The notes under the pieces: generated by a model | The model's input: the letters and a program-made list of their open reading frames with translations, nothing else | The model's database searches: none | Told to the model about the DNA's origin: nothing | Source of the DNA: Okeania sp. SIO1I7 | GTDB taxonomy: Bacteria; Cyanobacteriota; Cyanobacteriia; Cyanobacteriales; Microcoleaceae | DNA length: 44,699 bases | Direction of reading: 5' to 3' | Assembly: GCA_010672585.1 (NCBI GenBank) | Contig: JAAHGF010000008.1 | Span: 780,191-824,889 of the forward strand | Part shown: positions 32,801 to 37,795 of the stretch, one piece after another | Layout of the letters: every line of letters begins with the position of its first letter | How positions within the stretch are numbered: the first letter of the stretch is position 1 | Position numbers and translations under genes: made by a program

Positions 32801-34011
32801 AAGTAATAACCATCTTAGAACAAGGCCGTACCAAGGAATATTCTAATTATTTCGGAACTGATTTTAACGAACAATTACTCCATACAAAAAACGTCCGAGA
32901 TGTCTTAACTGATATGGCTAACCAAACCGGAAAAGAATCTGCCGTTGTTTATATTAATGCATATCCCGAACAATTACAAATCATATTATATACCAAATCA
33001 GGGGAGCCAATTATTAAAACTATTGCCGAAGCTAACCGCCAAAAACTTATGGAAGTTGTGCTAGAATTACGGGCACATATTACAAGTCCCCAACGTCGTT
33101 ATACTGATAGTTATCTACCATCAGCACAACAATTATATGATTGGTTCATTGCACCTATATCAGCAGAATTAAAAGCAGCAAATATTGAGACTTTACTATT
33201 TAGCATGGATGAAGGTTTACGAACTTTACCTGTTGCTGCATTACACGATGGAAAACAATTTCTCATAGAAAAATACAGCCTCAGTTTAATTCCTAGTGTG
33301 AGTTTAATGGATACTAACTATCACCCACTTCAAGATACTCAAGTATTAGCAATGGGAGCTTCTGAATTTGTTGAACAAAACCCCTTACCAGCAGTACCTG
33401 TAGAATTAGAAAATATTGCCCAACAGTTATGGCAGGGTGATATGTTCCTCAATGAAGATTTTACTCTTGATAATCTAGTTATTCAAAGAGAGAGTTATCC
33501 TTATCCTATTGTTCATTTAGCTACTCATGCTAATTTTCGCCCAGGAAAAGCTAGTAATTCTTATATTCAATTTTGGGGAACTGAAAAAATCAAGTTAGAC
33601 GAAATGAGAAAACTTGGTTGGAATGAACCTGCTGTTGAATTGTTAGTATTGTCTGCTTGTCGTACTGCAATAGGAGATAGAAATGCTGAATTAGGTTTTG
33701 CGGGGTTAGCAGTAGCAGCAGGAGTGAAGTCAGCGTTAGCTAGTGTATGGTATGTGAATGATGAGGGAACCTTAGGGTTAATGACAGAATTTTATACTCA
33801 TTTGAGTGATACAAAGATTAAGGCAGAGGCATTGAGACAGGCGCAGTTAGCAATGTTGCGAGGGAAAGTGGTTATTGCAGAAGGAGAATTAAGGGGAAGT
33901 GGAACCAGAGGGGTAGTGACGTTACCTCCAGTGTTAGAAAATATAGAGAATTATAATTTATCTCATCCTTATTATTGGGCAGGGTTTACTATGGTTGGTA
34001 GTCCTTGGTGA
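23821..34011 (+). CDS. Giant secreted protein: filamentous haemagglutinin TPS domain, P-domain, repeats, C-terminal CHAT protease
   Basis: The 3396-residue protein starts with a signal peptide (LLMPLLAVLTATPVKS). A two-partner-secretion domain follows (about 29-290), with FNVNSGQTANFLT and NPAGIMFGPNA from N116. A proprotein-convertase P-domain-like module sits at about 690-830 (FSAEHTWDGDLEVYLKSP, NPHGTWTLRVEDS). Long beta-helix-type Gly/Asn-rich repeats come next, with an array of 37-residue units from about 1006 and 23-residue units from about 2709. The last about 400 residues are a CHAT caspase-like protease with H3236 (VHLATHANF) and C3280 (LSACRTA). The TPS domain implies export through a TpsB outer-membrane pore; none is encoded in this window. 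The fold predicts a long fibre carrying a protease at its tip or base. Codon use changes along the gene, and several repeat-derived insertions lie in frame, so it is a mosaic. Confidence 0.93.
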   Translation: MKSSKVSYYPLSLLMPLLAVLTATPVKSQPITPANDGTGTIVTPQGDQFNIEGGTHNGANLFHSFDQFNVNSGQTANFLTTPDTQNILGRVTGGNASIINGLIQVTGGNSNLFLMNPAGIMFGPNASLNIPASFSVTTATGIGFDNNNFWFQTMGTNEYSNLVGNPSGYRFDVSNPGAIVNEGNLNSGENLTLLGGTVINTGELSTTNGNITIAAVEGGSVLRISQPEHLLSLEVETLHATSLQNGEDISNLSTLSLPELLTGGEETNATSIVVNNNGELELTDNTIIADTPGNVFVSGNIDLSTQNSESNFIVLANNDITVNNLIETAGFVEFKAGGSIQINGDINTSVGNSNIDIFGNNDEMNIANRSDGKASINQLDGTTLNAGSGTINIELGNLGEVGDINLASLTTTGEVLVNANGGNITRVSDNSLINAGSILFQTSGSGGIGLIDAPLRLDVDSLEAVSGSGGVFFDVGNVNIGGVSEEVDGIVTAGGDIDIKSEGNVTLTETISTIETVENNSETEISPPSQAGLGGIEAVEATENTAGETSGSINIEATGDIVATGSGIKGGGESVSLFATNITINDEFEETSGDADVKLEATNDITVEDIEDDVLEFMSGGGEIEFRADVDGDGVGVVEMLDNEADVGSNPGTFENGADTIKTNGRNLTIAGAGIVLGNIDTSSAPPVFSGGELLATIDVDEGGAIPPEGTEGTGTFTFTVDGDLGTVENLDIRFSAEHTWDGDLEVYLKSPQEQEVTLFTGVGGSGQNFQDTVLDDDASRSINSGVAPFDGTYRSQGSLAEFNGENPHGTWTLRVEDSLYGDSGTLFRAGDTAPWGTATGTQLLLRNPTALVSGGGNGGAINLEATHSDISVRNIRSFSEIGNGGIIDLKANNNIITGLINSSAIEGKGIGGDVNLNSISGNIDIFSLDTSSFDGDGGNVEIKAAGDITTAEITTDSGELIFNEEYGYIERTSGGSGNAGQISIESTRGSIDTTAGSLFARSVSGNGGNITISAMSGDITTQSLNSSSSSYFYSSSDEVNLGNGGDITISAMSGDITTQSLNSSSSSYFYSSLDEGNSGNGGDITISAMSGDITTQSLNSSSYSYVYSSSDEGNSGNGGNITISAMSGDITTQSLNSSSGIGNGGNINISSEGDLSTGRVYSSSYGWAENSGNGGDITISAMSGDITTQSLNSSSYSYVYSSSDEGNSGNGGDITLDAGGSITTESLNSTSRAGNGGDITISAKGDIDTRQVSSYSYAFFGNSGNGGNITISTEGDITTESLYSFSWTDNGNSGSGGRISLNANTIKFNPPDLLEDEYISQFLTNKLQIITFSFGTNSSAEGGEVNITTKNLSNAEIFTLSTHSNSGKVTIESQPQGNLEINDLSIITSIQETIENPVTKQPTQTRDKRENDSNPNKDKIDINIQGKSGPVSIISNGNLNLKNVTIESDTKTHEPAGDVDISSLGNITLNNTDILSTTNGQGNAGTITLETSQDILLTNSSQLQASTQGRENAGNAGTINIQANNLNLDQDTSLITETTGAGNPGSITIEANTVDIGEGAQISATVVIGSTSDGDGGNITINTNELNITGKLGIFAETEASANAGILTLSPYKDNPDLDITFSNDGFISASTSSTGNGGNIFISAPENIDISGEGFIAVETSGTGNAGIIDIQTENLRISNGVAISASTEDKGNAGQININTTNFTLDKGTSLTTETNSKGKAGDIEITTEKLTIGENAQISATARVGASNTEAGGNITINANDLLISGKLGIFAETAGESPAGTLTLKPYKTDPNLNIEFKEKGFISARTTSIGDGGNINIFAPENINIKGEGKISVETTGKGNAGTIDIQTENLNLSEQVAISAETNSAGKAGDININSQTVTIGKGTEISATAGEKATNNEGGGNITINTNDLLISGKLGIFAETEGKAKAGTLTLNPYSEVGEQGSRGVGEARRVGDAETRRHGEGVIGKIDPDLNITFTENGFISARTTSSGDGGNINIFAPENINISGEGRITVETEGSGNAGTIDIQTENLTIAENTKISAATSDSGDGGRININPTQTFQLEGQILTETTGTGNGGTITINTGEMIAPNSTISAKSTYAGNAGTIEITAQENITTGIIQSSASESQETADGGEITITSQQGEINATQPIQSFSEKGNAGDVTLSAKTDVTTNTISSHGEQQGGKITIITETGNIDTSNGFMANYSGEGTGGNVTLEASAGNITTGDIYSFADADGGQILLKAGGDINITENSNIISASEPPEEETRRGGDTETRRGGDIILEAGNNINTTTARIYSGADIGDTGKIDIIADGAIETGQIDLASGFVRDRVTVNENFTLIPLPQGEATQGKAGNITLNSNNGTIDTTGGTINSRSPDGSGDITLNARENITTGKLEASALNESKPTTGGDVNITSEQGEINATQAIETFSQKGTAGNVNITAEGHIHTETILSQGMEQGGHITINSYSENSIDAAGALNTYSDEGIAGDVTLTSPGSINISSIRSEGIEQGGNITVNSEKGEIYSTGNIDSYSDKGKGGNVEVNAPKSVTLANVSSFGMTESGDLKIQSSQAQVNTGDVTTQAPAGSSGSIFINGTEVGTGDLRSIGTTSAGEINVEAIDGSITTYDITMSSDGTIGNLTLRATEDINTEDINQNAGEGDVNSNIIAGEDQTTGDINQIAENDTNNVQIADGNLTTGDITQTAGNDTNNIQIADGNQNIGDVTQTAGNDTNNIQIADGNQNIGDVTQTAGNDTNNIQIADGNQNIGDVTQTAGNDTNNIQIADGNQNIGDVTQTAGNDTNNIQTAEGNQNIGDVTQTFGNESINIQTQEINQNISNVTQAAENYTNNIQLTEGNQNIDDVTQNFGNESINIQTQEINQNTDNTSVIPDNNNSITNLPFNQENSQTNNNANLLNNSPNNTTRNSVEINTSTLTPTITPSNNNQTTNTATAKEQTEESIKNTTDTQKILKRIDTFNTNPLTVATGSNQVITILEQGRTKEYSNYFGTDFNEQLLHTKNVRDVLTDMANQTGKESAVVYINAYPEQLQIILYTKSGEPIIKTIAEANRQKLMEVVLELRAHITSPQRRYTDSYLPSAQQLYDWFIAPISAELKAANIETLLFSMDEGLRTLPVAALHDGKQFLIEKYSLSLIPSVSLMDTNYHPLQDTQVLAMGASEFVEQNPLPAVPVELENIAQQLWQGDMFLNEDFTLDNLVIQRESYPYPIVHLATHANFRPGKASNSYIQFWGTEKIKLDEMRKLGWNEPAVELLVLSACRTAIGDRNAELGFAGLAVAAGVKSALASVWYVNDEGTLGLMTEFYTHLSDTKIKAEALRQAQLAMLRGKVVIAEGELRGSGTRGVVTLPPVLENIENYNLSHPYYWAGFTMVGSPW
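24523..24550. repeat. 28-bp palindromic repeat inside the giant CHAT gene
   Basis: GTAGAGACGTTGCATGCAAC followed by GTCCCTAC is an almost perfect palindrome and a well-known dispersed intergenic repeat type in cyanobacteria. Here it is read in frame as VETLHATSL. Confidence 0.75.
25395..25427. repeat. C-run/G-run inverted repeat inside the giant CHAT gene
   Basis: ATCCCCCCCTTCGC...GGGGTTAGGGGGGAT forms an imperfect inverted repeat of a type usually found between cyanobacterial genes. It is read in frame as SPPSQAGLGGI, which breaks the beta-repeat pattern around it. Confidence 0.7.
26836..27447 (+). repeat. 111-bp coding tandem repeat (37 residues), five units
   Basis: Units begin at 26836, 26947, 27058, 27169 and 27337 with GGGAATGGGGGA-type starts (one has AACGGGGGA), encoding GNGGDITISAMSGDITTQSLNSSS plus a Ser/Tyr-rich tail. 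The fourth unit is followed by a shorter 57-bp one. Near-identity at synonymous sites shows recent duplication. Confidence 0.9.
29650..29746. repeat. Intergenic-type purine-rich repeat inserted in frame in the CHAT gene
   Basis: Paralogous segments read LTLKPYK-TDPNLNIEF, but here about 31 extra residues (SEVGEQGSRGVGEARRVGDA, then ETRRHGEGVIGKI) lie between NPY and DPDLN. The DNA is AGTAGGGG and GGAGACGCGGAGACACGG repeats, like those found between genes. The insert is close to a multiple of three. Confidence 0.85.
30631..30681. repeat. Second in-frame GGAGACACGG repeat insertion in the CHAT gene
   Basis: GAGACACGAAGAGGGGGAGA and GACACGGAGACACGGAGAGG encode EETRRGGDTETRRGGD, unlike the surrounding Asn/Ile/Thr-rich repeats, and match the insert at 29.7 kb. 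Confidence 0.75.
31945..32289 (+). repeat. 69-bp coding tandem repeat (23 residues), about five units plus degenerate copies
   Basis: Units start at 31945 and every 69 bp after, encoding QTAGNDTNNIQIADGNQNIGDVT-type sequence. The units from 32014 to 32220 are virtually identical at DNA level. Diverged units extend on both sides to about 31860 and 32480. They form an Asn/Gln-rich stalk just before the CHAT domain. Confidence 0.9.
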
Positions 34012-34142
34012 TTGAAGAGGAAGAAAGAAGAAGATACAGCGCTTTGCGTTGTTATGAGGTACACCTGTTGCGGGCAAGATGCCTGCACTACAATAATTTT
34101 ACCATTCAAGCTTGTAGCTCATTTGCCCGAAATATGCTGTAA

Positions 34143-34321
34143 TATCATGTTCGGTTGAATACTTATAAATAACTGTTGTGAGTCCTCAGGAGTCAGGAGG
34201 GAAGAAAGAAGAAAAAAAAGATATATTGGGGAAAAGTAAAGATAATTTCAGTATTTCTTTGGTACTGTCGGTATTGTCAGTCCTTAAATTTTATTTATAA
34301 CTGACCCGTCCGAACATTATA
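34143..34321 (+). mobile_element. Family 2 miniature inverted-repeat element, 179 bp, nested at its end
   Basis: The left end is TATCATGTTCGG and the right end CCGAACATTATA, with purine-rich inner sequence starting GAGTCCTCAGGAGTC. The 3-bp target duplication TAA (34140-34142) is recovered on the right only when the family 1 element at 34324 and its ATATA duplication are removed in silico. So that element inserted later at this end. Between the giant gene stop and here lie short cyanobacterial repeat fragments and no gene. Confidence 0.8.
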
Positions 34322-34323
34322 TA

Positions 34324-34414
34324 TAGGACTTACGCAGATACGCTATATATAGCGCTCAAAACTATTGTCCAATAGTCTTTGGACTCTGTACATAGTGCCT
34401 TTGCGTAAGTCCTG
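34324..34414 (-). mobile_element. Family 1 miniature inverted-repeat element, 91 bp, inserted in a family 2 end
   Basis: The ends are TAGGACTTACGCA and TGCGTAAGTCCTG, with target duplication ATATA at 34319-34323 and 34415-34419. It is inverted relative to the copies at 22636 and 42454 and has the same 91-bp length. Confidence 0.9.
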
Positions 34415-34548
34415 ATATAAATATTATAACATACGAAAACAGATCTTAAAAAGATTGGTAAATCCACTGATGCAGAGCTAACCAGAAAAAGTTTATGTTG
34501 AAATCAAACACACATTTTTCTTGACCCAAACATTGTGGGTTTCTAGCA

Positions 34549-36291
34549 ATGACCAAAAACTTATCTGAAAGCTTTCCATATATATCCATAGGTGCAACAA
34601 CTGGCGCAACCTTTTCTACCACAGTCGGCAATATTGGATTAATAGGTAGTTTTGGAGGTATCAGCATCGGCGCAACTCCTATTATCGGTGCTGGTGCAGT
34701 TGTCGGTGCAGCAACTTATGGAGCGGTCAAAGCCATTACAAAATCAGACCCCACTGCTATTGGTTTTATTGGTATGGGTAGTTATGGAGGAGTTACTCTT
34801 TCTTCTACTATTGGTGGTATGGGGTTGGGAGTTGGGGGGACTGCTTTTGGTGTTGGGATGGGAGCAATGGCAACTTTTGGTGGAGTAGTTGGTCTTGGTC
34901 TTTATGGATTTTTTCAAGCTATTAACTCATCCCCAAAAAACCGAATAGTTGATTCTTTTGCAACTTTTGAGCGGATGGAGGGGAAAATTTTAGATCGAGT
35001 TTCGTGGCAAGAAACTTATAACCAAACCATGGTTGAATTAGATTTTGTCTTGACTGAAACTGCGGCAAAGCAAAAATTTACTGATTTGGAAATAGAGGCA
35101 GAATTAGCACAACTCCAGAAAAATATAGATTGTCAAAATCAACCAAATTTTTCTCCCCCACCCACAGAAAATTCTGACTTACAACCGCAGCAAAAATTAA
35201 TTTGGAAATGTACAAGAGTTATCAAAGCACATACCGCCTCAATTCATGCTTTAGCTATTAGTGCTGATAATCAAACTTTTGCCACAGCAAGTAGCGATTG
35301 CTCCGTTAGTCTCTGGAATTTCAAAACAGGTAAACGTCTCTATACTTTTTTCGGATATTCACAAGAAGTCCAAACTGTCGCTCTCAACCCAAAGACTCCC
35401 ATAGTTGTTAGTGGAGACTTCGAGGGTAAAATCACTACATATAATATAGATACAAAACAACATTGTCACACTTTTTTTGCTCCCAACTCTCCTACCAGTC
35501 ATGGAGACTCCATTTTTGCAGTTGCTATTAGCAGCGATGGAAAAAATGTGGTTAGTGGGAGTGCTGATCGAACTATTCGGTTGTGGCAACTAGAAACAGG
35601 AAAACTCAAACGTATTTTTAATGGTCATCAGGATAAGGTTTGGGCAGTTGCTTTAAGTAGCGATGGTAAAACTATGGCTAGTGGGAGTGCTGACAAAACT
35701 ATTCGTTTGTGGAATATCAATAGCTATCAACCCCCTCGTATTCTTCAACAGCATTCTGGTTGGGTAACGTCTTTAGTTTTTCACCCGACTGGAAAAATAC
35801 TTGCTAGTGGAAGTACAGATTTTACAGTCAAACTTTGGAATCTCGAAACAGACTGCTTAGTTTGTACTTTAGTTGGTCATTCAGAACCGATTTTTTCTAT
35901 TGCTATTAGTGGTAATGGAAAAATGCTTGCTAGTGGTAGTCAGGATGGCACAGTGAAAATTTGGGATTTGCCTAGTGGAGAACTTTTGCAAACTTTGGCT
36001 GGTTGTTATCCAGTAGCTTTTTCCGGTGATGGGTGTTTGGTGAGTGGGGGAGATGGCAAGAATATGAAAATTTGGCATCAGGTAATGTGGGATGGTGTTG
36101 ATTTTTTATCTGGGGAGTGGTGGGAAATATTGGGTGTAACACCAAATGCGGATGCGGAAACTGTGAAATTGGCTTATCGTCGTTTGGCTAGACAATATCA
36201 TCCAGATGTGAATAGGAATAAGGAAGCTATTTCAAAAATGCAAATTATTAATCAAGCTTATCAAGAGTTTCTACTGGCGCGTCAAGCTTGA
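34549..36291 (+). CDS. Gly-rich hydrophobic domain + WD40 propeller + C-terminal J domain
   Basis: Residues 1-125 are a glycine-rich, hydrophobic, repetitive region (ISIGATTGATFSTTVGNIGL, GGMGLGVGGTAFGVGMGAMA), like glycine-zipper membrane-inserting segments. A linker of about 95 residues follows. About seven WD40 repeats (220-520) carry typical endings (GSADRTIRLWQ, GSADKTIRLWN, GSTDFTVKLWN, GSQDGTVKIWD). The last 60 residues are a J domain (WWEILGVTPNADAETVKLAY, HPD at 551-553). The J domain would recruit Hsp70 to whatever the propeller binds, perhaps at a membrane. The start ATG 34549 has no strong ribosome binding site, but the Gly-rich pattern begins about 10 residues later. I know of WD40 and J proteins in cyanobacteria but not this exact three-part order. 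Confidence 0.85.
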   Translation: MTKNLSESFPYISIGATTGATFSTTVGNIGLIGSFGGISIGATPIIGAGAVVGAATYGAVKAITKSDPTAIGFIGMGSYGGVTLSSTIGGMGLGVGGTAFGVGMGAMATFGGVVGLGLYGFFQAINSSPKNRIVDSFATFERMEGKILDRVSWQETYNQTMVELDFVLTETAAKQKFTDLEIEAELAQLQKNIDCQNQPNFSPPPTENSDLQPQQKLIWKCTRVIKAHTASIHALAISADNQTFATASSDCSVSLWNFKTGKRLYTFFGYSQEVQTVALNPKTPIVVSGDFEGKITTYNIDTKQHCHTFFAPNSPTSHGDSIFAVAISSDGKNVVSGSADRTIRLWQLETGKLKRIFNGHQDKVWAVALSSDGKTMASGSADKTIRLWNINSYQPPRILQQHSGWVTSLVFHPTGKILASGSTDFTVKLWNLETDCLVCTLVGHSEPIFSIAISGNGKMLASGSQDGTVKIWDLPSGELLQTLAGCYPVAFSGDGCLVSGGDGKNMKIWHQVMWDGVDFLSGEWWEILGVTPNADAETVKLAYRRLARQYHPDVNRNKEAISKMQIINQAYQEFLLARQA

Positions 36292-36407
36292 AATAGTGTT
36301 TTAGGAAAATTCTCCAAACCTTAGTCATAGCAAGAATTATACTAAAAATTTAATACATCATTTTCAGCTTGACGCACCACTACTACGGCAAACTAATGTT
36401 TAGGTAA

Positions 36408-36658
<251 letters not shown>

Positions 36659-37297
36659 TTAAACCGAAAAACTCTCACGAATTTGTTGCCTAAACTCTAA
36701 AACAGCATCAAAAGGTTCATCACATTCAACATAACTTGCTAACAATTCTATATCTAACAAAGGCAATAAATTACTCCTAATTACCTGCTCATATTTTCCC
36801 TTATTTAAGTAATAGATAGAAAAACTTCCATTTTGCCAAAACCACACTTCAGAAACTCCTAAACCTTGATAAACTTCTAAAGCATTAATACCACCACTGG
36901 TAATCACAACTTTAATAGCTAAATCGGGAATATCTTTATTACTAAAAAGACAGTAACATTCATCCGGCTCAATACCCCTAACTGTTGCCTGAGACCGAAA
37001 AGTAGTGGAACTTAAACCATAAAAACGGATACGACTTTCCTCAAAATAAACTTCTAATAATCTACCAATATTGCTCTTAATAAATTCATGGCGACGACTT
37101 GGCGACATAATTTATAAACACCCCTATAAAAAACTAATTCGCCAACAAGAATTATCTTGCAAATTATCCAATAAATTTTCATACATCTGCCAACTAATAT
37201 CACCCATAACAAAAATTTTATCGGCATCAATAGAGCCTAAGCCATCCTCATTTATCAATTTTTCTAACTGTTGTAAACCTTCTACGAAATTCAACAT
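36659..37297 (-). pseudogene. Uma2-family (DUF820) nuclease, disrupted by two in-frame stops
   Basis: Uma2 proteins have a PD-(D/E)xK restriction-nuclease fold and are greatly expanded in cyanobacteria; their role is unclear. The frame from ATG 37297 reads GDISWQMYENLLDNLQDNSCWRISFL, then TAG (37126-37124), GCL, TAA (37114-37112), then IMSPSRRHEFIKSNIGRLLE. The intact family reads about WRI.YLDGVLEIMSPS here, so the two stops replace D and E in the same frame with no net shift. Residues after the second stop are well conserved (GIEPDECY, DIPDLAIKVVITSGGINALEVY, VSEVWFWQNG). A short ORF from 37108 lacks the first quarter. Total length with the stops is 212 codons, normal for Uma2. Confidence 0.85.
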
Positions 37298-37532
37298 TTC
37301 AGCCTCTTAATATGAAATACGTTAATGTTTGCTACCAAAGATTGATAGGGAGATGGGAAGATGGAGAGATTCGTATATTTGCATAATTTTTGGTATTTCA
37401 TATTAAAAAAATATCGCTACTACACTCCAAAAGTGTCGCGGTTAATTGTATTGTAGTAATCTGAAGTACTAACATTTTTGATATTTATTGATGTTTTTAT
37501 TATTTATTCCCATTTTCATCCTTCCTTTTTCC
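37298..37532. other. Intergenic region, nothing recognised
   Basis: An AT-rich stretch with a short repeated ATGAAATAC/GTATTTCAT inverted pair (near 37312 and 37391) that could form a stem. No gene is seen. Confidence 0.4.
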
Positions 37533-37745
37533 TTACCGAATTATTAATTATTAATTATTAATTATTAAATAATTCGCGCCTTAAAGCCTCCCCTTTTAAG
37601 GGGAAAAAAGCGGTCGAGAGATGGCGAGGTCTCGGAGCTGTCCTCCCATCGACCAAGAGAAGAAATAATATCTCCTGATATTCAATTCCGTAACGGTTTT
37701 AACCAGAGGTAATTATCAATTATCCATTATCCATTATCCATTAAT
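37533..37745 (-). repeat. Family 3 intergenic repeat, copy 6 (long form, reverse) with TGGATAA heptamers
   Basis: On the minus strand, TGGATAA heptamers (about 37745-37715) follow the CHAT-CHASE2 stop by about 50 bp. The unit then runs from TTACC (37712) to GGTAA (37533), 180 bp. It has the long-form arms TCTTGGTCGATGG and TCTCGACCGC, the hairpin CCCCTTAAAAGGGG, and an extra internal TTAATAA heptamer run. Confidence 0.8.
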
Positions 37746-37795
37746 GAACTACAGCATTTGTAATATTGTTTTCAAAATAATATAAGCACTCAATT

